Source: Neocallimastix lanati (nom. inval.) | Taxonomy: Eukaryota; Neocallimastigomycota; Neocallimastigomycetes; Neocallimastigales; Neocallimastigaceae | Length of the DNA stretch: 64,000 bases | Assembly (NCBI GenBank): GCA_016946835.1 | Contig: JACVTC010000001.1 | Span: 1,224,501-1,288,500 of the forward strand | Reading direction: 5' to 3' | Part shown: piece by piece, positions 47,219 to 56,250 of the stretch | How the letters are laid out: each line of letters opens with the position of its first letter | How positions within the stretch are numbered: the first letter of the stretch is position 1 | Made by a program: the position numbers and the translations under genes | Notes under the pieces: model-generated | The model's database searches: none | What the model was told of the DNA's origin: nothing | Seen by the model: only the letters and a program-made list of their open reading frames with translations

Positions 47219-48189
47219 TTATTGCGGAAAACATTTGCCCAATAGTCTTGGTTTTAAGTTATGACCAGTAGAATCAGACGTTAAGTCCTTGTAATGTTCA
47301 GCCCAATGTTTAAGTTTGATCATTGGGATCAAATAGATCTTGACCAGATTTAGACTTAACAAGATGAAGAGTAGAAGTTGAGTATTCAGGTTTAGAGATC
47401 TTCTTGAGACCACACCAAACCACGACTATAGTCTTTGTTTATAAAATAGTTACTAATTTTTTTGACAATATTTACTTTATAACGATTAAAACGTAAGGTG
47501 CTTTTTAAGTTTTTTCATTAAGCATTGCATAATTTATGATACTGAGTAAATTGATCTAAATAAGCATCCATCGAAGGGCAATCTAAGAAAGATTTAATAT
47601 TTTCATATGGTAAATATTTGGCAATTGAAATTTTCTTTACATACTCTTCGCAGTGGAAAGTTGGGCCTTTAAATTTGGAGGGAATAAAAAGCTTTAAATT
47701 CTTTACCAACTTTGATTGAAGTATTAATAAATTTCTTTAACAATATCATCTGTTGATGTTTCATCAAATATGGATTCAAGGTTACTTGCTAAAACATAAA
47801 AATAACTATGAGACAGTGTATTTATATTCTGAGTATTACAAATATGTTTAGACCATTTAAAAGTTTTCTTAGGTTTATTAAAATCATCTGAAAGATTCTT
47901 ATTGCAAGATAAGAAGATAGGATAATGATCAGAAATGTCATTTGCAAATGAGTAAGCAGAAGATAAATGTACATAAGGAATCATAGCTTTATTATAGATA
48001 ATGTGGTCGATGCATGAAGATATGGGAACTTTTAGAATAAGTAATACTACGACCAGTAAGATTTGCAACAGTCCAGTCAGGGAAATTTTTGATAATATAC
48101 TTCTTAAGTTTTTCGAAGGACATATTAAAATCACCAAAAAGAGCAGCAGGCGAATTTTCCTTATTATGACTATTTAACCATTTTTCCAT
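47219..48189 (-). mobile_element. LINE fragment (endonuclease to pre-RT region), minus strand
   Basis: Open pieces on the minus strand match consecutive parts of the intact LINE. 47992-48189 (SPAALFGDFNMSFEKLKKYI) equals its endonuclease GDFNMS block. 47724-48137 covers the SDHYPIFLSCNKNLSDDF segment, 47518-47709 the FKGPTFHCEEYVKKIS segment, and 47219-47413 the WAEHYKDLTSDSTGHNL segment. Both ends of the element are missing and several frameshifts separate the pieces. It shares residues with the intact copy but is clearly diverged, so it is an older insertion. Confidence 0.85.
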
Positions 48190-48298
48190 TTCAGGAATTG
48201 GACCTACAAGCCTATTTTACTTCATTTTCAGCGTTGAGGTTGATTCTCCTAGATAGTTTGCGCTTATACTTTCGGAATAGCAATCCTTGTCAAGTACT

Positions 48299-48300
<2 letters not shown>
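48190..48300 (-). mobile_element. Retroposon head module, left part, cut by the LINE
   Basis: CCTACAAGCCTATTTTACTT-CATTTTCAGCGTTGAGG matches 32351-32390. CGGAATAGCAATCCTTGTCA-AGTACTAG matches 31778-31804. The module resumes at 53260 on the far side of the LINE. Confidence 0.75.
48291..48300. repeat. LINE target-site duplication, 3' side
   Basis: CAAGTACTAG immediately precedes the T-tract that is the LINE poly(A) tail on the minus strand. The same ten bases occur at 53260-53269. Confidence 0.88.
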
Positions 48301-48344
<44 letters not shown>

Positions 48345-48499
48345 CAGGGAAGAGAATACACTTCCAAAAACTTTATTAAATTTTATTTTAAAAAATACAT
48401 GTAGGTGAAAAGTACATTAGAAATTAAAAATAAAAAATTAAAAAATAAAAAATAAAAAATAAAAAAGCTCGAAAATACTATGTATTTCGGCAAGTTGTA

Positions 48500-51400
48500 C
48501 TATGCGGGAATTTTACCCTTCCTATTAAATAAAAAAGAAATAAAATTTAGAAGTAACATCCTTAAAATAGATAGTGTGGTGTCCACTAAACTCTCCCCGG
48601 ATTCATCATTTATTGAGCTACTAGGGCGAGAATCACCCTTCGTAGTAATAGATGATAATCCTGTATTTTCATTATGCCTTATCAGTACGACGTCGACGCT
48701 CTTGGTTAAGTTTGATATTTTGCAATACCTATCAAATAATAGCTCAAACGAACTACTTATGATAGGTATTGCATTTGTTAAGAATTCCGCCAAGCCCACA
48801 ATTTTTGGAACAGGTGACTCAGATGAACCTTTGAAAAGTAGTTCATTTAAATGTCTCTGTTCCCCACTATCGAAATGTAGTTCATTTAAAACTAAAGTCC
48901 CACCAAGAAGGAACAAGTATATATAATGATTGATATAATCTTCAAAATCAGAAATAGAGTCATAGGAAGAAAGAGGATTAAACGCTCTAATCTTCCTAAG
49001 GAATAAAACATAGAGATCATCGATGAAATTTAAAGAATTCCATCTAAAAGATGCAAGAGCATCGCATTTAAAAATCCAATGTTCAAAAGATTGATTACCT
49101 TCACCACAACATGGGCAGGACTTTGGACAATCTTCTGAAACTCTACCCATTCTAATAGCAATAGTAGTATTGTATTTATAACCACAGCGTAAACGTATAA
49201 TCCACGAAAATCCTAAGTTGAATTGGGGATATTTTAAGCTAAGCATTATTATAGCTTTATTGTTTGAGAACTTGTTACTATCGTAGTTTTGACCTTTAAT
49301 ACCTTGAAATCTGGAAACTGATTTCCAGTAACGTTCTATAATATCGTCATATTTTACACATTTATATTTTTTGATTTTTTTATATAGTGTTCTAGATTCT
49401 TTAGTCCAGGAATAATAAGGCATTTTGGGAATAGATTTAATAAGATCCTTTATGATACAGTTTGATTTACTCCATTTTGCAAATGATTTAATCTGTAAGG
49501 CTGCGCAGATACCAGCAATAGGAGGGATGCTTAGATCTCGAGATAAAGCATAAGTACTCATTGTTGAATTATGTCTAATATAGTCATTGTTTTCTGTATT
49601 TGTTTTACCATTTTTAGAGAAGGAACCGATACACCAAAATAGACCAGTATTAATTAATGTTTGAATTCTAGCCGTTCTAGATTTGTTTGAACCAAGTAAA
49701 GGAGAATAATAAATTACTTTACTAATAACAAAGGATTGAAGAACTTTTTTCTTGTATACAATAGGAATAAGTTTATTTGAAAAGAAACGTGTAAATGAAA
49801 GAAGGGATTTTCTAACTTTAAAATGCATGTGAGATATAATGTGTTCTAGTAGGAGATCATCTGAAAAAGGAATACCAAGATAGACATAACTAGAAACTTT
49901 AGGAATATCATTCTTTCCTAAATAGAAGGTTGGATCACTATAGTTTGGAGGAGGTTGGAAGTTCATTGGTTTTATAACCATAGTTGCACACTTTTCAATA
50001 CCAAAAGTCATTTCATTTAAATTAGCCCATTTATGTACCTTTTTTAATAATTTTTCTAAATTTTTTGCACTTGGAGCAATGAGAACAACATCATCAGCAA
50101 AGAGTCCACCACAACACTTTTTTCTTCCAACATTAACACCATACTTTTCACAGTCATTTAGTATATCATTGATGAATAAATTGAATAAGATTGGAGATAA
50201 AGGACAACCTTGACGAACACCTCTTTTAATAGGAAATTCATTTGATAACATTGAAGCAAATCGAGCACGTGCTTTAGATGAAGTATATAAATTACAAAGA
50301 AAATCAAAACATTTACCGCGTACTCCATAGTGATATAATTTAGTAAGAATGTTAAAAATAGGAACTGAATCATAAGCTTTTTTAAGATCTAAAAAAGCTA
50401 AATATGTGAATTTTCCTTGGAATTTTCTTCTTTGACAAATTTCTCTAACGGAAATGAATAAACTAATGCATTCTTCGCGGTTGCGAAATCCAAATTGTTC
50501 AGGTCTAATGAAATTGTGTGAGAGTGCGTAAGTAGATATTCTATCTGTTATAATTTTTGAAATGATTTTTAGTCCAACGTTAATGAGAGAAATACCTCGA
50601 TAATTACTACAATCTGATAGGTCACCCTTCTTAGGAATTGATACAATAGAAGCTGAGTTCCATTTTTTAGGAAATGACCCATTCCATATTTTATTAAATA
50701 TCAATTTTAGACACTTTCCAGCAGCAGGATGTGATTCTAGTAATTCTTCGTTACAAAAAAGAGCTTTGTAGAATTCAATCGGAATACCATCGGGGCCGGG
50801 TGCTTTGTTATTTTTCATCGATGAAATAGTTTTTTTAATATCTTCAATCGTAATAGGACCATTTATATTCCAGGTAGTGGATCTAAGACTAATATTCCTT
50901 AAAGCATGATTCCAGTAATTACGATTAAGGCTGTGACCTGAGGGATCCGAAGCAAGATCTTTATAATATTCAGCCCATCTATCTAATTGCTTTGAAGGAG
51001 AGATAATATCTTGACCAAACTTAGATTTAATGCAAGTAAGGGAGGTAGATGAATATGATGGTTTAGCCATTTTCTTTAAACATCTCCAACCATTTTTGAA
51101 ATCTTTATTCAAAAAATAATTACCTATTTTTACTATATTAGCCTTAAATCTAGCAGAACGAAATTTACTCTTTGTTTTCTTGATTAATTTGCAAAGTTTT
51201 TCATATTTATTAAATTGTTCAAGGTAATTATCAACATTTTCACAATTAAAGTAAGGCTTAATATTCCGAAATGCGATATGTTTTTCATGAGATAGTTTTT
51301 TAATGTAATAAGGACAATGAAAAGCAGAGCCCTTTAAATTTGTTGGAATAAAAGCCTTAATATCTTTACCGATATTATTTGCTGTATTGATAAATTTTTC

Positions 51401-52663
51401 TACCATTTCATCAGCCGTAAGCGAATTGTAATGAGAATCAAGGTCATTTTCTAGGATTGAAAAATAATTATGTGATAAAATATCTGAATTTTTTGTTTTA
51501 CAAATATGAGTTGACCATTTAGAAACTTTAGTAGGCCTTATAAAACCATCGGAGAGAACTTTGTTGCAAGAAAGTAAAATAGGTTTATGATCAGAAATAC
51601 CATAAAACGAAGTACAAACCGAGGTTTTATTAATATGGGATGCCAAAGCCTCATTATAGATGACATGATCAATGCAAGATGATCTAGTACCTTTAGCATA
51701 TGTAAATTGATTACCATATAAAGGAGCAATATACCAATTAGGAAAATTATTTGAAATGTATGTTTTGATCTTCTTTAATGACATGTTAAAGTCACCAACT
51801 AGGACAGCCGGAACATTTTTTCTATTGTGAAAACGTAACCATTGAGAGAGTTCATCAAAAGCAACTAGTCTTGCTTCCTTCCATTTGCTTTGAGGGAAGT
51901 AGATATTACCAATAGTACATTTTTGATTCCAAAAAGAAGTAATATTAACTGAAATGATATATTTGTATAAAAACGGTTCTTGGAAGAAAGAGCACGAAGA
52001 ATGAACACCAATAAAGAGTCCTCTCATACCAGGGGTTTTAGGATTAGCTTTAAGGAAAACTGAGTTGTAATATGGAATTAAAGGTGATGAAACATCTTTT
52101 GGTAGATATTTACTTTTACCAGTTTCTTGTAGACAGATACATATAGGTTTAAAAGTAGAGTTGAGATACAAAATACTATCTCGCTTTTCAGTATTCCAAC
52201 CGTTAATATTCCAACTAACACAGAGATTAAAGAAAGAAGAATTTGAATTTAGATGGCTAGAGAAAAAATCTTTTGCCATAGGATTAAGTTCAACATCAAT
52301 GTTTTTAGATTTCCTCGACTTGTTCATTTGATTCAGTTTATTACACAAGGACCAGGTAATTTTAGCTGTTTCAGGAATTTCATCTCTTAAGAAATTTAAA
52401 ACATAGAAAAAGATGAGATCATTTTTGTATTTATTAACCCTAATAATGAAGTATGAGCCATACCTTGGAGAAAAAAGTTTTTTAACATATGGAATAATTT
52501 CATTGTAGTAAGGGATCTTACTAATAACTTGTGCCATTAGTTTTCTAGGGGACCAAGAATTAAGGTCATGAATGAAAATAAGGCTATAATTATTCATATG
52601 ATTTCCGAAGCAGTAGAAACCACGATGGAAGGGAGTAGTGTTAACAGAACTAGAAGCATCCAT
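48500..52663 (-). CDS. LINE protein: AP endonuclease, reverse transcriptase, zinc knuckle
   Basis: 1,387 residues, uninterrupted. Residues 1-145: unassigned N-terminal region, conserved in the older copies (LIFIHDLNSW). Residues 146-370: AP-type endonuclease that nicks target DNA, with WNIN (151-154), Glu180, GDFN (290-293) and SDH (357-359). Residues about 600-900: reverse transcriptase with APGPDG (621-626), the palm aspartate of FLDL (Asp759), GVRQGCPLSP and FADD (855-858). Residues 1183-1200: C-x2-C-x8-H-x4-C knuckle. No RNase H is visible and no separate ORF1 lies upstream. The protein would carry out target-primed reverse transcription of its own RNA and could mobilise the A-tailed retroposons in trans. 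The clade is uncertain (L1-like or Tad-like). Confidence 0.92.
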   Translation of the reverse strand: MDASSSVNTTPFHRGFYCFGNHMNNYSLIFIHDLNSWSPRKLMAQVISKIPYYNEIIPYVKKLFSPRYGSYFIIRVNKYKNDLIFFYVLNFLRDEIPETAKITWSLCNKLNQMNKSRKSKNIDVELNPMAKDFFSSHLNSNSSFFNLCVSWNINGWNTEKRDSILYLNSTFKPICICLQETGKSKYLPKDVSSPLIPYYNSVFLKANPKTPGMRGLFIGVHSSCSFFQEPFLYKYIISVNITSFWNQKCTIGNIYFPQSKWKEARLVAFDELSQWLRFHNRKNVPAVLVGDFNMSLKKIKTYISNNFPNWYIAPLYGNQFTYAKGTRSSCIDHVIYNEALASHINKTSVCTSFYGISDHKPILLSCNKVLSDGFIRPTKVSKWSTHICKTKNSDILSHNYFSILENDLDSHYNSLTADEMVEKFINTANNIGKDIKAFIPTNLKGSAFHCPYYIKKLSHEKHIAFRNIKPYFNCENVDNYLEQFNKYEKLCKLIKKTKSKFRSARFKANIVKIGNYFLNKDFKNGWRCLKKMAKPSYSSTSLTCIKSKFGQDIISPSKQLDRWAEYYKDLASDPSGHSLNRNYWNHALRNISLRSTTWNINGPITIEDIKKTISSMKNNKAPGPDGIPIEFYKALFCNEELLESHPAAGKCLKLIFNKIWNGSFPKKWNSASIVSIPKKGDLSDCSNYRGISLINVGLKIISKIITDRISTYALSHNFIRPEQFGFRNREECISLFISVREICQRRKFQGKFTYLAFLDLKKAYDSVPIFNILTKLYHYGVRGKCFDFLCNLYTSSKARARFASMLSNEFPIKRGVRQGCPLSPILFNLFINDILNDCEKYGVNVGRKKCCGGLFADDVVLIAPSAKNLEKLLKKVHKWANLNEMTFGIEKCATMVIKPMNFQPPPNYSDPTFYLGKNDIPKVSSYVYLGIPFSDDLLLEHIISHMHFKVRKSLLSFTRFFSNKLIPIVYKKKVLQSFVISKVIYYSPLLGSNKSRTARIQTLINTGLFWCIGSFSKNGKTNTENNDYIRHNSTMSTYALSRDLSIPPIAGICAALQIKSFAKWSKSNCIIKDLIKSIPKMPYYSWTKESRTLYKKIKKYKCVKYDDIIERYWKSVSRFQGIKGQNYDSNKFSNNKAIIMLSLKYPQFNLGFSWIIRLRCGYKYNTTIAIRMGRVSEDCPKSCPCCGEGNQSFEHWIFKCDALASFRWNSLNFIDDLYVLFLRKIRAFNPLSSYDSISDFEDYINHYIYLFLLGGTLVLNELHFDSGEQRHLNELLFKGSSESPVPKIVGLAEFLTNAIPIISSSFELLFDRYCKISNLTKSVDVVLIRHNENTGLSSITTKGDSRPSSSINDESGESLVDTTLSILRMLLLNFISFLFNRKGKIPA

Positions 52664-53259
52664 GTTTAGAGTTAGTTGAGAAAAGAACTGACTTAATTTC
52701 TATTTAAAATGAATTGATTATAAGGATTGAATACCAAAGAATTATATATAAAATATTTAACATTTAAGTTTACTGAATATAAGAGTTAATAGTTTCACAT
52801 GAATTGTATTTCCTAAGATATATTTAAAAAACAATGTTAGTGGAAAAATTATTTATTCAATAAAAAAATGTAAAATAGTAAATTTAATTTATTTTTTTTT
52901 TTTTTTTATATGTTAAAATATTGTAAAAGGATATGAAAATTAAAAAAACCTAAAGTAAAAAATTAATATAGAGATATAAAATAACATATATAACGATAAA
53001 AAAGTATATATATATATATAAAAAGTATAGAAAAAATATAGAAAAAATTTAAAAAATATAAGAAAAAAACAAAAACAATATTGTTAGTAGTATAGTGTAA
53101 AAAATTCTTTTGATTGAATAATTGATTTAAAAAGCTACAGTTATGTTTTATATAAAAAGATTGAAATTGCATATAAGATTGAAAAATAATTAAGATTTTA
53201 TTATTATACTAATTGCTGAATCCCCTCAGAAACCATACAGCTTAGGTTCCATCATTGGG
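52664..53259 (-). promoter_or_regulatory. 5' UTR / internal promoter region of the LINE
   Basis: Non-coding leader between the 5' terminus and the start codon. The first about 40 bases (minus strand, from 53259) are notably less AT-rich. LINEs usually carry their promoter here; I see no definable motif. Confidence 0.5.
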
Positions 53260-53269
53260 CAAGTACTAG
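53260..53269. repeat. LINE target-site duplication, 5' side
   Basis: CAAGTACTAG, possibly extended by one T, is identical to 48291-48300. Confidence 0.88.
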
Positions 53270-53520
53270 TCCTAAGGCATAATTTCTATAAAGAGATCTG
53301 CAGATCTCACTAAGAATGGCATTTTTAGGAATAATCACCAGAAATGTTTTAGGGTTATTAAACAAAAAAAAAAAAAACATTCCCATTCCTTTGTATAATT
53401 TAAATCAATATTGTCTGTATCTCTTCAGTACACACCTGATATAGACGAGTCCATTTTCCTTCAACCTTCAATGGTCCTGAAAAAAACCGTCCATACTAAC
53501 ATCAAATCAAAAATTCCACA
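53270..53520 (-). mobile_element. Retroposon or repeat module, right part, beyond the LINE
   Basis: CCTAAGGCATAATTTCTATA-AAGAG, AAGAATGGCATTTTTAGGAA-TAATCACCAGAAATG, ACATTCCCATTCC and AATTTAAATCAATA align with 31807-31935. ACACCTGATATAGAC continues into a module shared with 35370-35430. Confidence 0.72.
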
Positions 53521-53536
53521 ATGAATAAGTTCAATT

Positions 53537-53602
<66 letters not shown>

Positions 53603-54072
53603 GAAAAACTATAATTAGTAATCTTTAATCTAAATTTAAATTTATTATTAAATAATAAAAAATTTAATAAATACGAAAATAAAAATATATATATCAAAAG
53701 TAGAATTAGAAATTTACACATTATTATATAATTTTTTTTTTTTTTTATGTATTTATAAAATTTGATTAATAATTTTATTTACTTATTTTTTAAAAAAAAA
53801 AATAATTAATTAGTAATTATTTAGTTTGATATTAAACTTCATAATTTATAATTTAAAATAATAAAAAAAAAATTATTAGAATTAAAAAAAAAATAATTAT
53901 AAGTATTATTATTACACGATAGGTATTACTAGAAACTTTACAATTTTCTTTTAATAATATTATTTTATAATCTTTGATTTTTTTTTTTTTTTAAAATAAA
54001 ATAATTTTTAAAAAAAAAATTTTTTTAAAATAAAAAAATTAAATATTAATTTTTAATCTATTTTCATTAAAT
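53521..54072. other. AT-rich intergenic, 3' flank of the GH43-CBM1 gene
   Basis: A 63-base A-tract (53537-53599) adjoins the repeat module and may be its tail. The rest is AT simple sequence. A frame reading from it (poly-Phe) is not a gene. Confidence 0.5.
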
Positions 54073-56250
54073 CTATTTGCAAATAGAGAACCAATCATTA
54101 ACAACAACACAGGATCCTTGTTGACAACATTTTGGACCATTGAAACCATTACCACCACATTGTGCCCACATACCTGCACATTGAGCCTTGTCAGAAGCTG
54201 GTTTAGCAGCAAGTGGTTTAGCAGCGGAATCAGCAACAGCATTAGAACTTGGAGCCCATGGAGCTGGAGCAGCATTACCGGCTGGTGGAGCCCACATATT
54301 ACCACCCCATGGATTTCCACCGGCTGGAGCTGGAGCTGGGGCTGGAGCTGGATTCCATCCTCCCCATGGATTGTTGTTACCGGCTGGTGGAGGACCCCAT
54401 GGATTACCGTTACCACCCCATGGATTTCCACCGGCTGGGGCTGGATTAGCTGGAGCTGGATTAGCTGGTGGAGCTGGTGGAGCTTGATTATTTCCTCCAA
54501 AACCACCAAAACCTCCGAAATCTCCGAAATCAAATCCCCATCCATTACCGTTTCCTGGAGCTGGGCCTGGAGCTGGATCATTAGCTGGGGCTGGATCACT
54601 TGATGGGGCTGGATCACTTGATGGGGCTGGTTCATTAACTGGAGCTGGTTCATTAACTGGAGCTGGAGCTTGAACACCACCATTACCAGCGTTTACGTTA
54701 GCATTACCATTATCACTTGGAACTGGAGCATCATTACCGGCAACTGGAGCTGGACCAGCAGTAGTGTTACCAGTAGTAGTATTACCTCCAGCAGCACCAC
54801 CTGCACCACCATCTAATTGCCATGATTCAATAGTAGCATCACCAGAAGAAACAAAGAAAAGATTCTTAGTACCAGCAGCACCACTAAGTTTACCAGTAAC
54901 ATTTTGTAAGGAACCACCAGCTGGAATATCAACATAACCAAGAGCCTTACCATTTTCACTATCAGTACAAATCTTAATGGTAGCACCAGAACCTGAAGAG
55001 GCCTTAAGGGTAATGGAAGAAGCACTTCCTAAGGAAACATTAGAAACACCAGTCCATCCACCACGGCTGTAATTAACTTGAGTAACTGGACCTTGACCCT
55101 TAACACTAATTCCACTTTGCCAAGCGAAACTTGAAGCGTAGTTAAGAGCAGAACCATTAACATCTTGTAATTGAGCTGGACCAGTAAGTGAACCCTTAGC
55201 ATTACCTAATGAACCATTACTAAATGGTAATTCATCAACATGAGTAGTACGGTAACCCTTTTGACTACCTAAAACTTGTTTGTTAAGCCATTCAGCGTGG
55301 TAGAAGATATAGAATTTATTCTTAAATTCAACAATAGTGTGGTGGTTATTACCAGCAGTTTGGAAGAAATCACCTGGGTTATTGAAACAAGTACCCTTGT
55401 AAGTGAATGGACCCATTGGACTGCTACTAGTCATGTAAGCAATCTTAGCATTACCGTATGGTCCATTATCCCAGTTAGTACAGTAAGAGTAGTAATAGGT
55501 GTTACCAATCTTATTAATACCAGAATCTTCGAATACCCATGGAGCATCAATAGTTTGTGGAGAACCAGCAAGACTAATCATATCTGGACCTAATTTAACA
55601 ACACGAACTGTCTTTGGGTTAGCACTTTGACCATCTGGAACACCACCACCAAAGTAAAGATAACCAGTACCATCAGTATCAACTAAAACAGCTGGATCGA
55701 AAAGCCATTTAACATTACCACAGTTTGGAGTTTGATTAGTAACAAGAGCCTTACCAAGTGGATCTCTGAATGGACCAGCTGGATTATCAGCAACTAAAAC
55801 ACCAATACCAGCACCACTGTTAGCAAAGTAAAGGAAGAATTGATCTTTACCATTAATTTTTTTCCAAGCAGCATGTGGAGCCCAAGAATTCTTAGCCCAT
55901 TTAGCAGCACCACCTGGACCAGCGGCAGCAATTGGTCCGTGATCTTGCCAGTTAACTAAATCAGATGAGGAAATACAACTAATAGTGTTAATTTGGTCAT
56001 ATTTATTTTCACCAACATTTCTGTTAGCTACATCACCATCATTTGAACCATAAACATATACTCTGTCATTATAAACCATAACACCAGGATCGGCACTGTA
56101 TCTATGGGTAATAATAGGATTTTTGTTTTTTATATCTTTAATTCCTTTACTAGCAGTAACACCACCAAATGACGCTTCACCAGCACCAAAAGTAGTGCTT
56201 ATAAATGCTATTGTAATTAATAATATTGAATTAAATAAAGTAGTCTTCAT
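54073..56250 (-). CDS. Secreted GH43 glycosidase with CBM6 and C-terminal CBM1 (non-cellulosomal)
   Basis: 725 residues, third GH43-CBM6 paralogue. Signal peptide about 1-22 (ends FGA). GH43 propeller about 35-356 with Asp54 (ADPG), Asp185 (FDPAV) and Glu241 (WVFEDSG). CBM6-like about 367-481. A long linker (about 482-688) begins Gly/Thr/Asn-rich, continues with PAPVNE, PAPSSD and PAPAN repeats, then NPWGGN repeats with many Trp. It ends in a family 1 cellulose-binding module (about 691-724: WAQCGGNGFNGPKCC, then four-Cys knot and VNDWFSIC). It has no dockerin, so it should be a free enzyme held on cellulose rather than a cellulosome subunit. Same predicted substrate (arabinoxylan). More distant from the other two (for example LYFGGGVPDGQSANPK), yet its N-terminal part is very close to that of 12568-14445. 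Start chosen at the ATG before the signal peptide. Confidence 0.93.
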   Translation of the reverse strand: MKTTLFNSILLITIAFISTTFGAGEASFGGVTASKGIKDIKNKNPIITHRYSADPGVMVYNDRVYVYGSNDGDVANRNVGENKYDQINTISCISSSDLVNWQDHGPIAAAGPGGAAKWAKNSWAPHAAWKKINGKDQFFLYFANSGAGIGVLVADNPAGPFRDPLGKALVTNQTPNCGNVKWLFDPAVLVDTDGTGYLYFGGGVPDGQSANPKTVRVVKLGPDMISLAGSPQTIDAPWVFEDSGINKIGNTYYYSYCTNWDNGPYGNAKIAYMTSSSPMGPFTYKGTCFNNPGDFFQTAGNNHHTIVEFKNKFYIFYHAEWLNKQVLGSQKGYRTTHVDELPFSNGSLGNAKGSLTGPAQLQDVNGSALNYASSFAWQSGISVKGQGPVTQVNYSRGGWTGVSNVSLGSASSITLKASSGSGATIKICTDSENGKALGYVDIPAGGSLQNVTGKLSGAAGTKNLFFVSSGDATIESWQLDGGAGGAAGGNTTTGNTTAGPAPVAGNDAPVPSDNGNANVNAGNGGVQAPAPVNEPAPVNEPAPSSDPAPSSDPAPANDPAPGPAPGNGNGWGFDFGDFGGFGGFGGNNQAPPAPPANPAPANPAPAGGNPWGGNGNPWGPPPAGNNNPWGGWNPAPAPAPAPAGGNPWGGNMWAPPAGNAAPAPWAPSSNAVADSAAKPLAAKPASDKAQCAGMWAQCGGNGFNGPKCCQQGSCVVVNDWFSICK

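Larger units (their letters stand above)
48301..53259 (-). mobile_element. Full-length LINE with poly(A) tail and target-site duplication
   Basis: Non-LTR retrotransposon of 4,959 bp. Its 3' end is TGTATTCTCTTCCCTGTCTA followed by a tail of about 40 A (T-tract 48301-48341 on the plus strand). Its 5' end is at 53259 (CCCAATGATGGAACC on the minus strand). A 5' UTR of about 596 bp (52664-53259) precedes one long ORF. Flanking CAAGTACTAG copies define the insertion. The uninterrupted frame, long tail and perfect duplication suggest a recent and possibly still competent copy. Confidence 0.9.

Noticed and set aside
54118-54603. Ser/Trp-rich open frame opposite the CBM1 linker
   Set aside because: Shadow of the Pro/Ala/Gly-rich linker on the other strand.
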